Below are positions 24,412 through 33,253 of a stretch of 64,000 bases of DNA, one piece after another. The notes below the pieces were generated by a model. That model saw only the letters and a list, made by a program, of their open reading frames with translations, did not search any database and had not been told where the DNA came from. The translations under genes were made by a program, and so were the position numbers. The DNA comes from Pseudooceanicola aestuarii (lineage in GTDB: Bacteria > Pseudomonadota > Alphaproteobacteria > Rhodobacterales > Rhodobacteraceae). The number at the start of each line of letters is the position of its first letter. Positions within the stretch are counted from its first letter, which is position 1. The stretch spans positions 1-64,000 of the forward strand of contig NZ_JAAFZC010000003.1 in the NCBI RefSeq assembly GCF_010614805.1, read 5' to 3'.

Positions 24412-25038
24412 TCAGGGCGCCATCGCGTCGGGCCGGGCGTCGCGAAAGGCGGACAATGACGCGCAGGCCTTCGCCACCCGGCGAAGACGAGGCAGATCGT
24501 CCACCGGCACGCCCCATCTGTCGGCGTTGTAAAGTTGCGGGACCACGGCCAGATCCGCCTGTGTGACCAATTCGCCCATGGCATAGGGGCCGGTGGCATC
24601 CAGCAGCGCCTCCACCGCCGCCAGTCCCGGCCGGATGAACCGGGCCATCCACGCCGCCCGCGCGCTGTCCCGTCCGGTCAGGGCCACGACATGATCCGCC
24701 ACCGACAGGTTGCAGACCGGGTGCAGATCCGCCGTGATCGCCTGCACTGCCATCCGCATCCGCGCCGCCTGCGCCGGGTCGGCGGGGCGCAGGGACAGGC
24801 GGCCTGTGTCCTCCAGGTAGTCGAGGATCGCCATGGATTGCGTCAGCCGCAGGCCGTCGATCTCCAGCACCGGGACCAGCCCCTGCGGGTTCAGCGCCCG
24901 GTAGGCATCGCTGCGCTGTGCCCCGGCGACCAGGTCCACGGGCCGGCTGTGCCAGTCGATCCCGGACAGGTTCAGCCCGATCCGCACCCGGTAGCTGGCG
25001 GTGGAGCGCCAGTAATCGTGCAGGATCACGGCGCCCAT
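24412..25038 (-). CDS. maiA: Maleylacetoacetate isomerase
   Basis: Zeta-class glutathione transferase of 208 aa that isomerises maleylacetoacetate to fumarylacetoacetate. The N-terminal motif is STASYRVRIGLNLSG, matching the SSCSxRVRIAL signature except that Ala replaces Cys, a variant seen in other members. NPQGLVPVLEIDG and LTQSMAILDYLED are the glutathione-binding regions, and the C-terminal domain has VTQADLAVVPQLYNA. It starts 3 bp after fahA in the same operon, the expected third step of homogentisate breakdown. Confidence 0.92.
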   Translation of the reverse strand: MGAVILHDYWRSTASYRVRIGLNLSGIDWHSRPVDLVAGAQRSDAYRALNPQGLVPVLEIDGLRLTQSMAILDYLEDTGRLSLRPADPAQAARMRMAVQAITADLHPVCNLSVADHVVALTGRDSARAAWMARFIRPGLAAVEALLDATGPYAMGELVTQADLAVVPQLYNADRWGVPVDDLPRLRRVAKACASLSAFRDARPDAMAP

Positions 25039-25041
25039 CTG

Positions 25042-26268
25042 TCAGTCCCGGTCCACGGCAGGCAGCACCGTGCCGGCACAGGCGCCAAAGCCGACGCGAT
25101 AGCCCTCCGCCTGTGCCGCGCCGCGCAGGGTCAGCGTATCGCCATCCTCCAGGAACCGCCGTGTCCGGCCATCCTCCAGAGTGACCGGCGCCTGCCCGCC
25201 GCGCGTCAGCTCAAGCAGCGATCCGCAGCTGTCGGGCGTCTCGCCCGAGATAGTGCCGGAGCCGAGCAGATCGCCCACCCGCATCGGACAGCCCGAGGTG
25301 GTGTGGTGGCACAGCTGCTGCGCGGCTGAGAAATACATCTGGTTGTAGTTGGTCCGCGCCAACTGCGTCTCCGCGCCCCCCGCAGGCGCCAGGCTGACGG
25401 TAAGGTCGATGTCGTACAGCATCGGCCCCGGCTCTGCGAGGTAGGGCAGCAGCGGGCGTTCGCGCGCCGGTGTCGGGGTGCGGAACGGCGCCAGCGCGGC
25501 GGCGGTGACGATCCAGGGGCTGATGCTGGTGGCCGTCGCCTTGGCCTGAAACGGGCCCAGCGGCTGATATTCCCAGGCCTGGATATCGCGCGCCGACCAA
25601 TCGTTCAGCAGAACGTAGCCAAAGATCATCGCGTCCGCCTCCGCGACGCTGACCATGCCGTCGGAGGGCTGACCGACGATGGCGCCCAGCTCCAGTTCGA
25701 GGTCCAGGCGCGCGCAGGGGGCGAATGTCGGCAGTGGCTGGTCCGGCGCCTTCAACTGACCCCAGGGCCGGCGCAGATCACTGCCCGACACCACGACCGA
25801 GGACGCGCGCCCGTTGTACCCGATGGGGATCGACAGCCAGTTCGGCGGCAGGGCGTTTTCGGCGCCGCGAAACAGGGTGCCGACATTCACCGCGTGGTTC
25901 TTCGAGGCATAGAAATCGGTGTACTCGCTGACCGTGAAGGGCATCAGCAACCGTGCCCCGGCCATCGGCACCAGATGCGGCGCCACCGCCCCGCGATGAG
26001 TCGCATCGCCCAGCAAGTCGGTCAACCGCGCCCGCAACGCCGCCCAGACCGCCGGGCCCGCCGCCATCACCGCGTTCCACGACGGCGCGGCGAACAGGGC
26101 CGGGTCCTGCCCGTGATCCACCGCCGCCACGTCCAGGATGCGATCCCCGATCGCCACCCCCATCCGCGCGCCCTGCCCGGCGTCGAACACACCGTAGGGC
26201 AGGTTGTTCAGGGGAAAATCGCCCTGCGGATCATTCGCCGCCTCGACCCAACTTTGCATCATGGTCAT
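25042..26268 (-). CDS. fahA: Fumarylacetoacetase
   Basis: Enzyme of 408 aa that cleaves fumarylacetoacetate to fumarate and acetoacetate, ending tyrosine/phenylalanine catabolism. The sequence shows the N-terminal SH3-like region (LPYGVFDAGQGARMGVAIGD), the catalytic region YTDFYASKNHA, the metal-site block ARLDLELELGAIVG, and the late HHTTSGCPMRVGDLLGSGTISG segment. The ATG at 26268 follows AAGGGG. It lies 16 bp after hmgA and 3 bp before maiA. Confidence 0.95.
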   Translation of the reverse strand: MTMMQSWVEAANDPQGDFPLNNLPYGVFDAGQGARMGVAIGDRILDVAAVDHGQDPALFAAPSWNAVMAAGPAVWAALRARLTDLLGDATHRGAVAPHLVPMAGARLLMPFTVSEYTDFYASKNHAVNVGTLFRGAENALPPNWLSIPIGYNGRASSVVVSGSDLRRPWGQLKAPDQPLPTFAPCARLDLELELGAIVGQPSDGMVSVAEADAMIFGYVLLNDWSARDIQAWEYQPLGPFQAKATATSISPWIVTAAALAPFRTPTPARERPLLPYLAEPGPMLYDIDLTVSLAPAGGAETQLARTNYNQMYFSAAQQLCHHTTSGCPMRVGDLLGSGTISGETPDSCGSLLELTRGGQAPVTLEDGRTRRFLEDGDTLTLRGAAQAEGYRVGFGACAGTVLPAVDRD

Positions 26269-26284
26269 ATTCTGCCCCTTCCGT

Positions 26285-27652
26285 TCAGTCCCAATTGCCT
26301 TCGGGCGTGCCGTCGAACCGTTTCTTCAGACTGTCCCAGCATTCGATGTAATCGTCCTGCAACGGCGCCTCCTGCGCGGCAAAGCGGGTCAGATGCTGCG
26401 GGAACCGCGTCTCGAACATGAAGGACATGGTATCATCCAGCTTTCCCGGTTTCAGATCGGCGAAAGTCGCCTTCTCGAAGGCCTCGTTGTCGGGGCCGTG
26501 CGGCAGCATCATGTTGTGCAGCGACATGCCGCCGGGGGCAAAGCCGTTCGGCTTGGCGTCGTATTCGCCGTAGATGTTGCCCATCAGTTCGGACATGACG
26601 TTCTTGTGGTACCAGGGCGGGCGAAACGTATCCTCGGCCACCATCCAGCGTTCGCGGAACAGGACGAAATCGATATTGGCGGTCCCCTCCACCCCGGATG
26701 GGGCCGTCAGCACGGTAAAGATCGACGGGTCGGGATGGTCGAACAGCACGGCGCCCACCGGGCAATAGGTCGACAGATCGTATTTCACCGGCGCGTAATT
26801 GCCATGCCAGGCGACCACGTCCAGCGGCGAATGCGGGATGCGGGTTTCGTGGAACTGACCCTGCCATTTCACCGTGACGGTAGAGGGCGCATCGCGATCC
26901 TCGAAGGCGGCGACGGGGGTCTTGAAATCGCGGCGATTGGCCATGCAATTGGCCCCGATCGGCCCCCGGCCCGGCAGGTCGAATTTCTGGCCGTAATTCT
27001 CGCAGACAAAGCCGCGCGCGGGACCGTCCAGAACCTCCACCCGGTAGAGCAGCCCGCGCGGCAGGATCGCGATTTCGCGCGGCGCCAGGTCGATCACCCC
27101 CAGCTCGGTGCAGAACCGCAGCCGCCCCTCCTGCGGGACGACCAGCAATTCGCTGTCGGCGGAGTAGAAATAGGCGTCGGCCATACTGTCCGTCACCAGG
27201 TAGACATGCGCCGCCATGCCGACCTGGGTATAGACATCGCCCGCCGTTGTCATGGTGCGCATCCCCGTCAGCCAGGTCAGCGGCGCGTCGGAATGCGGCA
27301 CCGGATCCCACCGGTATTGCCCCAGGGAGGTGACATCCGGCACCACGTCGGGGGCGGAGGTCCAATAAGGCAGATCCACCCGCGTGAACCGCCCGACATG
27401 TTTGACCGAAGGCCGGATCCGGTAGCACCAGGTCCGTTCGTTCTGATGGCTGGGCGCGGTAAAGGCAGTGCCGGACAGCTGCTCTCCGTACAGGCCATAG
27501 GCGCATTTCTGGGGTGAGTTCATTCCCTGCGGCAAGGCACCGGGCAGGGCCTCCGTCTCGAAATCATTGCCAAAGCCGGGCATGTAATTCGGATGTGGCC
27601 CCGCCCCGCCCGCCGCGCGGGTCAGGCCGGAAATGGTGCTGGCTTCGGTCAT
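26285..27652 (-). CDS. hmgA: Homogentisate 1,2-dioxygenase
   Basis: Non-haem iron dioxygenase of 455 aa, of usual bacterial length, that opens the ring of homogentisate to maleylacetoacetate. It begins with [21 protein letters not shown], the standard signature, and carries the iron-ligand region [17 protein letters not shown] plus [15 protein letters not shown]. The ATG at 27652 follows AGAGAGG. It is the first gene of hmgA-fahA-maiA. A perfect 18-bp palindrome lies 39-56 bp upstream, a good operator candidate. TRAP system 2 lies directly upstream on the same strand. Confidence 0.96.
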   Translation of the reverse strand: MTEASTISGLTRAAGGAGPHPNYMPGFGNDFETEALPGALPQGMNSPQKCAYGLYGEQLSGTAFTAPSHQNERTWCYRIRPSVKHVGRFTRVDLPYWTSAPDVVPDVTSLGQYRWDPVPHSDAPLTWLTGMRTMTTAGDVYTQVGMAAHVYLVTDSMADAYFYSADSELLVVPQEGRLRFCTELGVIDLAPREIAILPRGLLYRVEVLDGPARGFVCENYGQKFDLPGRGPIGANCMANRRDFKTPVAAFEDRDAPSTVTVKWQGQFHETRIPHSPLDVVAWHGNYAPVKYDLSTYCPVGAVLFDHPDPSIFTVLTAPSGVEGTANIDFVLFRERWMVAEDTFRPPWYHKNVMSELMGNIYGEYDAKPNGFAPGGMSLHNMMLPHGPDNEAFEKATFADLKPGKLDDTMSFMFETRFPQHLTRFAAQEAPLQDDYIECWDSLKKRFDGTPEGNWD

Positions 27653-27690
27653 GGCATGTCCTCTCTTTCGGGTGTCAGTCCTCTCTTAAT

Positions 27691-27708
27691 TAGTTGCACT
27701 CGCAACTA
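27691..27708. promoter_or_regulatory. Perfect palindrome upstream of hmgA
   Basis: TAGTTGC-ACTC-GCAACTA is a perfect 7+4+7 dyad in the AT-rich gap between hmgA and the TRAP dctM. Its length and form suit a MarR-type repressor, but no such gene adjoins hmgA here. Confidence 0.6.
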
Positions 27709-27769
27709 TCAAGAAAAAACGCAAAAAGGACGGGACCGGCGCGGGGTATCCATGCCCCCGCGCCGCGCC

Positions 27770-29017
27770 TCAGATCAGGAGGGGGCCAAAGGCGATCAGC
27801 AGGTAGACGACAATCAGCACCGCCAGGAACGGCAAGACCGCACGGGCGATACGCTCGATCGGGATATTGGCGGTGGTAGAGGCAACGAAGAGATTGATCG
27901 CGACCGGCGGCGTGACCATCCCGATGGCCAGCCCGACCACGATGATGATCCCGAAATGCACCGTATCGATGCCCAGCTGGACGGTCAGCGGCAACAGCAT
28001 CGGTGTCAGGATGATCAGCGCGCTGGCGGTTTCCAGGAAGATCCCGGTGATCAGGATCAGCACCATGATCAACAGCAGGATCACATAGACATTGTCCGAC
28101 AGCGACAGCGCGAACCCGGCGATGGCGTTGGGCACCTGCCAGCTGGCCAGCGCCCAGCTGAGCACTGTGGACGCCGAGATCACGAACAGGATCACCGCCG
28201 TCGTCACCCCCGCGCGCAACACGATGTCATACAGCGCGCGCAGCGACAGGTCGCGGTAGATGAACAGCGACACCAGAATGGCGTAGTTCACCGCGATCAC
28301 TGCCGCCTCGCTGGGGGTGAAGATGCCGGAAAAGATGCCGCCCAGGATGATCAGCGGTGCCATCAGGCCCCAGCTGGCCGCGAGAAAGGTCCGAAGCACC
28401 ACCGGCAGGGAGAAGGCCGCGCCGCGCGGATAGGCGCGGCGGTGGCCCTGCACCAGGGCCACGGCGATCAGACCCAGACCCATGGCGATGCCGGGGATGA
28501 ACCCGCTGAGGAACAGCTTTTCCACCGATTCCTGGGCGATGACCGCATAAATGATGATCGGGACCGACGGCGGGATGACCACCCCGATGGTCCCCGACGC
28601 CGCGATCAGCGAGGCGGCAGAGGCGGGATCGTATCCCTTGCGCTTCAGCTCGGGCACCAGGCTGGCGCCCACCGCCGCCGTTGTCGCCGCGCCAGAGCCG
28701 GAGATGGCGGCAAAGAACATGCCCGCCAGCACCGACACGACGGACAGCCCGCCCTTGACGAAGCCGAACATGCTGTCGGCAAAGGCGACAAGACGTTTCG
28801 ATATTTCACCCTGCGCCATCACGTCCCCGGCCAGGATGAACATCGGCACGGCGACCAGTGCAAAGGAATTGATGCCGGCGAACATCTGCTGTGGCACCAC
28901 CATCAGCGGCACGCCGCCCAGGTTCAGCGCCGACATGGTCGCGGCGCCGATCACGATGGCAATGGGCAGGCCCATCAGCAGGAACAGCAGGAACAGGCCG
29001 GCCAGGATCAGGCTCAT
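27770..29017 (-). CDS. TRAP transporter large permease DctM (system 2)
   Basis: Inner-membrane carrier of 415 aa with about 12 hydrophobic segments. Family landmarks are FFAAISGSGAATTAAVGASLVPEL, GTIGVVIPPSVPIIIYAV and GGIFSGIFTPSEAAVIAVNY. It shares 1 bp with dctQ (start of one, stop of the other). It is the last gene of system 2, 117 bp before hmgA on the same strand, so an aromatic acid feeding the homogentisate pathway is a plausible cargo. Confidence 0.93.
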   Translation of the reverse strand: MSLILAGLFLLFLLMGLPIAIVIGAATMSALNLGGVPLMVVPQQMFAGINSFALVAVPMFILAGDVMAQGEISKRLVAFADSMFGFVKGGLSVVSVLAGMFFAAISGSGAATTAAVGASLVPELKRKGYDPASAASLIAASGTIGVVIPPSVPIIIYAVIAQESVEKLFLSGFIPGIAMGLGLIAVALVQGHRRAYPRGAAFSLPVVLRTFLAASWGLMAPLIILGGIFSGIFTPSEAAVIAVNYAILVSLFIYRDLSLRALYDIVLRAGVTTAVILFVISASTVLSWALASWQVPNAIAGFALSLSDNVYVILLLIMVLILITGIFLETASALIILTPMLLPLTVQLGIDTVHFGIIIVVGLAIGMVTPPVAINLFVASTTANIPIERIARAVLPFLAVLIVVYLLIAFGPLLI

Positions 29018-29520
29018 CAGATGTCCTCCGACACGGGGCCACGCGGATCGCGCCCGGCCAGCAGGTTGATCAGATCAATGACCGACAGAACGGTCATGAC
29101 CAGCGCGCTGAATGGCATCACCAGATAGACCCAGGTCATCGACAGCCGCAGCGAGGGCGATTTCTGGAAACTCTGCATGTTGGAATATTGCCAGCCGATC
29201 ACGGCCAGCGTCACCAGGAAGGCGATGACGACCAGGCAGCCCGCGCCGGTGACGATCCGGCGCGGCGCGGGGGGCAGGCGGTCCCGCAGCATGGATACCG
29301 CGATATGCCGCCCCTGTTGAAAGGCGAGGGTCGCCCCCAGAAAGGTGATCCAGATCAGCAGGAAGCGCGCGACCTCCTCGGTCCAGGCGACCGAGGTAAA
29401 GACCACGCGCGAGACGATCTGCAAGGTGATGACCCCGACCAGCGCGATCATCCCCGCAAAGATGACGGGGCGCAGGATCGCACCGATGCCCTGGTCCAGC
29501 CGCTCCAACGCCCCCATCAT
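29017..29520 (-). CDS. TRAP transporter small permease DctQ (system 2)
   Basis: Inner-membrane subunit of 167 aa with four hydrophobic segments and the DctQ block VAWTEEVARFLLIWITFLGATLAFQ (residues about 40-65), read in two pieces here: VAWTEEVARFLLIW and ITFLGATLAFQ. It is placed between dctP (1 bp gap) and dctM (1 bp overlap). Confidence 0.9.
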   Translation of the reverse strand: MMGALERLDQGIGAILRPVIFAGMIALVGVITLQIVSRVVFTSVAWTEEVARFLLIWITFLGATLAFQQGRHIAVSMLRDRLPPAPRRIVTGAGCLVVIAFLVTLAVIGWQYSNMQSFQKSPSLRLSMTWVYLVMPFSALVMTVLSVIDLINLLAGRDPRGPVSEDI

Positions 29521-29521
29521 C

Positions 29522-30511
29522 TTACTTCAGCGCGTCCTGAATGCGCGGCAGGTAATCGCCGAACTTGGCACCGTATTTTTCGTAGACCGGCGCCGCCGCC
29601 TCGGCAAAGGCGGAAAGGTCGGCGTCATCGACGATTTCCATGCCCGCATCGCGCAGGGCCTGCATCTGCGTGGCCTCCTGTTCGGCGTTCAGCGCGCGTT
29701 CATGCGCAGCGGCCTCGCGGGCGGCCTGGACGACGATTTCCTGCGCCTCTTCGGACAGGCGGGACCAGACAGGCATCCCCATGACGAAGATCGCCGGCGC
29801 GTAGGTGTGGCGCGTCATGGTCATATGGGTCTGGGTCTCGTTCAGCTTGAAGCTGTGCACCACGTTGACGGGATTTTCCTGCCCGTCGATGGTGCCTTGC
29901 TGCATCGCGGTCAACGCCTCGGTCCAGGCCATGGGAATGGCATCGGCACCCAGTTCGCGGAACGTGTCGATATAAACCGGGTTTTCCATCACGCGGACGC
30001 GCAGCCCGTCCAGATCGGCGGGGCTATGCACCGCGCGTTCGGAATTCGTCAGATTGCGGAAGCCGCGTTCGGCATAGGCCAGCCCCTTCAGGTTCACATC
30101 TGCCAGCCGGTCCAGCAGTTCCTGACCGATGGGCCCGTCCAGAACCTCGTAGGCCTTCTCTGCGGAGGGGAAGAGGAACGGCAGTTCGAAGACGGCCATT
30201 TCCTCGACGAAGTTGGAAACGGGACCGTTGGTGATCACGCCCATGTCGACGGTGCCGATCTGCATCCCCTCCAGCAGGGTGCGTTCGTCGCCCAGCGTGG
30301 CATTGGGAAAGATTTCCACGCTGATCTTGCCGTCGGACCGTTCGGCAACCAGATCGCGAAACTTCTCCGCCGCGGCGTGAAAACCGTCCTGCTCGTTCAC
30401 GACATGGGCCAGACGCAGGTTCACTGCCTCGATCTCCGCCATGGCGGGCGCGGCAAGACCCAGGGCGGTCAGCCCTGCCACGAAAAGGGTAGAGCGACGG
30501 GTGAGTTTCAT
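29522..30511 (-). CDS. TRAP transporter solute-binding protein DctP (system 2)
   Basis: Periplasmic binding protein of 329 aa with a signal peptide (residues 1-24, AMA|EI). The conserved ligand region is RVRVMENPVYIDTF, then WTEALTAMQQGTIDGQENP. Three in-frame ATGs lie close together (30523, 30517, 30511). GGAG between the first two gives a 6-nt spacing only to the third, so 30511 is chosen. The Arg in RVRVMENPVY is the carboxylate-binding residue of the family. The ligand is unknown; neighbours suggest an aromatic or amino-acid-derived acid. Confidence 0.92.
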   Translation of the reverse strand: MKLTRRSTLFVAGLTALGLAAPAMAEIEAVNLRLAHVVNEQDGFHAAAEKFRDLVAERSDGKISVEIFPNATLGDERTLLEGMQIGTVDMGVITNGPVSNFVEEMAVFELPFLFPSAEKAYEVLDGPIGQELLDRLADVNLKGLAYAERGFRNLTNSERAVHSPADLDGLRVRVMENPVYIDTFRELGADAIPMAWTEALTAMQQGTIDGQENPVNVVHSFKLNETQTHMTMTRHTYAPAIFVMGMPVWSRLSEEAQEIVVQAAREAAAHERALNAEQEATQMQALRDAGMEIVDDADLSAFAEAAAPVYEKYGAKFGDYLPRIQDALK

Positions 30512-30661
30512 GTTCATCTCCATGGTAATGCAAATCGTTCGGGGGTATCGCTGCACGTCGTGACGTTGCGGCCTGCCTTCGGGCGCCACATGTGCCCCAA
30601 CCGCCCTGCGGTGACAAGGCAACCCCGGCCGTGAACCGGCACAATATGTCGCCTGTCCCTC

Positions 30662-30713
30662 GCAATTCGACCCATGCCACCTGAAGGCATGGCGCGGACC
30701 GCAGGAAAATTGC
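30662..30713. repeat. Nested inverted repeat between lrp and dctP
   Basis: An inner stem CCATGCC / GGCATGG (30672-30678, 30686-30692) lies within an outer GCAATT...AATTGC pair (30662-30667, 30708-30713). It starts just after the Lrp gene stop on the reverse strand, so it is probably a transcript-end structure. Confidence 0.4.
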
Positions 30714-30718
30714 GCCGC

Positions 30719-31186
30719 TCAGGGCAGGCGGGCGCGGTCGATGAACTTGCGCAGGGCAAATCGCGACCGCACCGCCCGAATTCCCGGCAAGCGCAACAGG
30801 CGCGATTGCAGGAAGTTCTCGAAATCCTCCAGGCTTTCGACCGCGACTTCCAACAGGAAATCCTGCGTGCCGGTCATCAGGCTGCCGGTGACGACCTCCT
30901 CGAACTGGGCCACCTTGTGCTGGAACCGTGTGAGTTCGTCGCTCTGCTGGCGCTCCAGCTCGACAGAGACAAAAGCCGTGATCCCGAACCCCGCCACCGC
31001 CGGGTCGATGCGCGCGCCATAGCCCGCGATCAGCCCGCTGTCCTCCAGCTTGCGCAGGCGACGGTTGCAGGGGGTGGGGGACAGGCCGACCCGCAGGGCC
31101 AGGTCGACGATGGGGATTCGCGCCTCCTCCCGCAGAATGCGCAGGATCTGGCGGTCCGTGGCGTCCATGGTGATTTTCGCTGACAT
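30719..31186 (-). CDS. Lrp/AsnC-family transcriptional regulator
   Basis: Regulator of 155 aa. An N-terminal helix-turn-helix (DATDRQILRILREEARIPIVDLALRVG read across residues 6-33, then SPTPCNRRLRKLEDSGLI) precedes a RAM ligand domain with VTGSLMTGTQDFLLEVAV. The ATG at 31186 follows CGGAG. It is divergent from an amino-acid dehydrogenase with a perfect dyad in between, the classic arrangement of Lrp-type local regulators such as BkdR. It probably senses the dehydrogenase substrate. Confidence 0.92.
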   Translation of the reverse strand: MSAKITMDATDRQILRILREEARIPIVDLALRVGLSPTPCNRRLRKLEDSGLIAGYGARIDPAVAGFGITAFVSVELERQQSDELTRFQHKVAQFEEVVTGSLMTGTQDFLLEVAVESLEDFENFLQSRLLRLPGIRAVRSRFALRKFIDRARLP

Positions 31187-31204
31187 CTTGCCGCTCCGTA
31201 GGGA

Positions 31205-31228
31205 ATTCCGCTCGTATTCTAGCGGAAT
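31205..31228. promoter_or_regulatory. Perfect 8+8+8 palindrome, likely Lrp operator
   Basis: ATTCCGCT-CGTATTCT-AGCGGAAT lies in the divergent gap 19 bp before the Lrp start and 70 bp before the dehydrogenase start. Lrp-type regulators bind dyads of this length next to their own gene. Confidence 0.6.
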
Positions 31229-31297
31229 ACCGCGTCACAAGCGATCATTCGCCCCGTGATCCGAGGTAAACTGCGCCAATGACAAAGGGAGGTCACG

Positions 31298-32365
31298 ATG
31301 TCCGACAGCGCCACGATGCCGATCACCATCCACGAGGAAACGCCGCCACCGGGGGTCGAACGGCTGGTCCGGGCCGAGGATCCCGCCAGCGGCCTGCGCG
31401 CGCTGATCTGCGTTCATTCCACGGCTCTTGGCCCGGCGGCCGGGGGCTGCCGGATGTGGGATTACCCCGATTGGAATGCCGCACGGGCCGATGTGCTGCG
31501 CCTGGCGGAGGGGATGACACGCAAGACCGCCATGGCCGACCTGGGCCTGGGCGGCGGCAAGGCGGTGATCCTCGGCAATCCGCACCGCGACAAGACACCG
31601 GCGCTGCTGCGCGCCTTTGGCCGTGCGGTGGACGCATTGGAAGGGCAGTATTTCACCGCCGAGGATGTCGGAATGTCCGCTGACGACATGGCCGTGATCG
31701 CGCAGGAGACCCGCTTTGCCGTCGGGCTGGATGGCGGCGCACATGGCAGTGGCGACCCCTCGCCCTTTACCGCAGAGGGGGTGTTCGAATGCCTGCGTGC
31801 CGGGGCGGAGGTCGCCTTTGGCAGTGCCGATCTGACCGGACGCCGGGTCATGGTGCAGGGGCTGGGCCATGTCGGCACGGCGCTGGCGGCGCGGTTGCAC
31901 GGCGCGGGCGCGCAGCTGCTGGTCTCGGACCTGGATGCGGCAGCGGTGGAGCGCGCGGCCAACGGCTGGGGCGCGCAGCCCTGTGCGCCGGACGCGGTGC
32001 TGGACCAGCCGATGGACATCTTCGCCCCCTGCGCCATGGGCGGGGTGCTGACCGGAGACAGCGCGCAGCGGCTGGGCGCCCGGCTGGTCTGCGGCGCGGC
32101 CAACAACCAGTTGGCCACCCCCGAGGTGGCCGAGGTACTGCGCGCGCGCGGCATCCACTACCTGCCCGATTACGTGGTCAATGCCGGCGGCATCATCAGC
32201 GTCGCAGGTGAAATCCATCGCGCCGGCCCCGGCTACCGCAGCGCCCGGCTGGGCCGGATCACCACGCGGCTGCGGGACGTGTTGCATCGCAGCGCGGCCA
32301 CCGGGCAGACCACGACCGCAGTCGCTGACCGGATGGTGGACGACATCCTCGCCGCCGCTGGCTGA
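31298..32365 (+). CDS. Leu/Phe/Val (Glu-type) amino-acid dehydrogenase
   Basis: NAD-dependent amino-acid dehydrogenase of 355 aa that deaminates a hydrophobic amino acid to its 2-oxo acid. Visible are the substrate region TALGPAAGGCRMW, the catalytic Lys block MTRKTAMADLGLGGGKAVI, the NAD fold VMVQGLGHVGTALAARL and the CGAANNQLATPEV motif of leucine dehydrogenases. AAAGGGAGG precedes the ATG at 31298. Leucine and phenylalanine dehydrogenases share these motifs. The nearby homogentisate genes make phenylalanine a real option, but the sequence alone does not decide. Confidence 0.85.
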   Translation: MSDSATMPITIHEETPPPGVERLVRAEDPASGLRALICVHSTALGPAAGGCRMWDYPDWNAARADVLRLAEGMTRKTAMADLGLGGGKAVILGNPHRDKTPALLRAFGRAVDALEGQYFTAEDVGMSADDMAVIAQETRFAVGLDGGAHGSGDPSPFTAEGVFECLRAGAEVAFGSADLTGRRVMVQGLGHVGTALAARLHGAGAQLLVSDLDAAAVERAANGWGAQPCAPDAVLDQPMDIFAPCAMGGVLTGDSAQRLGARLVCGAANNQLATPEVAEVLRARGIHYLPDYVVNAGGIISVAGEIHRAGPGYRSARLGRITTRLRDVLHRSAATGQTTTAVADRMVDDILAAAG

Positions 32366-32368
32366 GGC

Positions 32369-32398
32369 ACCGGGACCGGGACCGGGACCGGGACCGGT
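32369..32398. repeat. ACCGGG hexanucleotide tandem repeat
   Basis: Four perfect ACCGGG units and a partial fifth (32369-32397) fill the 38-bp gap between convergent genes. The ends GCACCGG and CCGGTGC can pair, so it can also fold as a bidirectional hairpin. Repeat number may vary between strains. Confidence 0.8.
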
Positions 32399-32403
32399 GC
32401 GTC

Positions 32404-33204
32404 CTATGCCTCGCCCGAATGGCCCAGATCGCCCGACAGCCGGTCGGTGAAGGCAAGGAGCGTTTGCACCACCCGCCCGTCCGGCCCCGCATCGACCAGC
32501 GGGCCAGGGCCGATGGCGGCGATGCACAGCTGCACGCGGCCGGTGTAATCATGCACCGGCGCCGACACGGCGGTGATCCCGGGGACCGGCATGTCGCGTG
32601 TCACGGCATAGCCCCGCGCGCGGGCCTCTGCGGTTTCGCGGGCAAAGGTCTCCCGGTCCACGCGGAACCAGTCCCGGCGGCCGCCGACTTCGCGGCTGGC
32701 GAATTCCGCCTCGATCAGCTCGGAGGTCATCGACGGCGGCAGCAGGGCGGAGAACAGGATCCCCGTGGCTGTCATGGTCATGTAGTAGACCCCGCCGACC
32801 CGGATGTTGAAATGCAGGATGTCGGTATGTTCCTGGATGTAGACGATGGTCGGCCCCTGCGGCGCGAAGACCGCGACGGAGACGGTCAGGCCCAGGCTTT
32901 GCGACAGGGCGGCGATGCGGGGGATCGCCTCTCGCACGGGGTTCAGATGGCGCAGCCGCACCAGCCCGATTTCCAGCGCGAAGGGCCCCAGTTGGTAACT
33001 GCCCTCTGCCGTCTGTTCGACCAGCCCGGTATTGCGCAGGCTGACCAAGTAGGGGTGCAGCCGCCCGGCGGACAGGCCTGTGAGCAGCGCCAGTTCCGAC
33101 AACTTGACCGCCGTTCCGTGATCCGACAGCGCTTTCAGGATCGCGCCGCCCGTTTCCACCGACCCGATCCCGCGCGAGGGTTTTTCACGTCCGTTCGTCC
33201 CCAT
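32404..33204 (-). CDS. IclR-family transcriptional regulator
   Basis: Regulator of 266 aa. The N-terminal winged helix is at residues about 15-75 (GGAILKALSDHG, LSELALLTGLSAGRLHPYLVSL). The IclR effector domain follows, with TVSVAVFAPQGPTIVYI, GILFSALLPP and GITAVSAPVHDYTG. It lies 49 bp downstream of the tandem OsmC gene on the reverse strand; both are divergent from TRAP system 3, which it most likely controls. Confidence 0.9.
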   Translation of the reverse strand: MGTNGREKPSRGIGSVETGGAILKALSDHGTAVKLSELALLTGLSAGRLHPYLVSLRNTGLVEQTAEGSYQLGPFALEIGLVRLRHLNPVREAIPRIAALSQSLGLTVSVAVFAPQGPTIVYIQEHTDILHFNIRVGGVYYMTMTATGILFSALLPPSMTSELIEAEFASREVGGRRDWFRVDRETFARETAEARARGYAVTRDMPVPGITAVSAPVHDYTGRVQLCIAAIGPGPLVDAGPDGRVVQTLLAFTDRLSGDLGHSGEA

Positions 33205-33253
33205 GCCCGCGCCTACCCTTCGCTTCGTTGCCGCCGTCCCGACGGCGCTGCCC

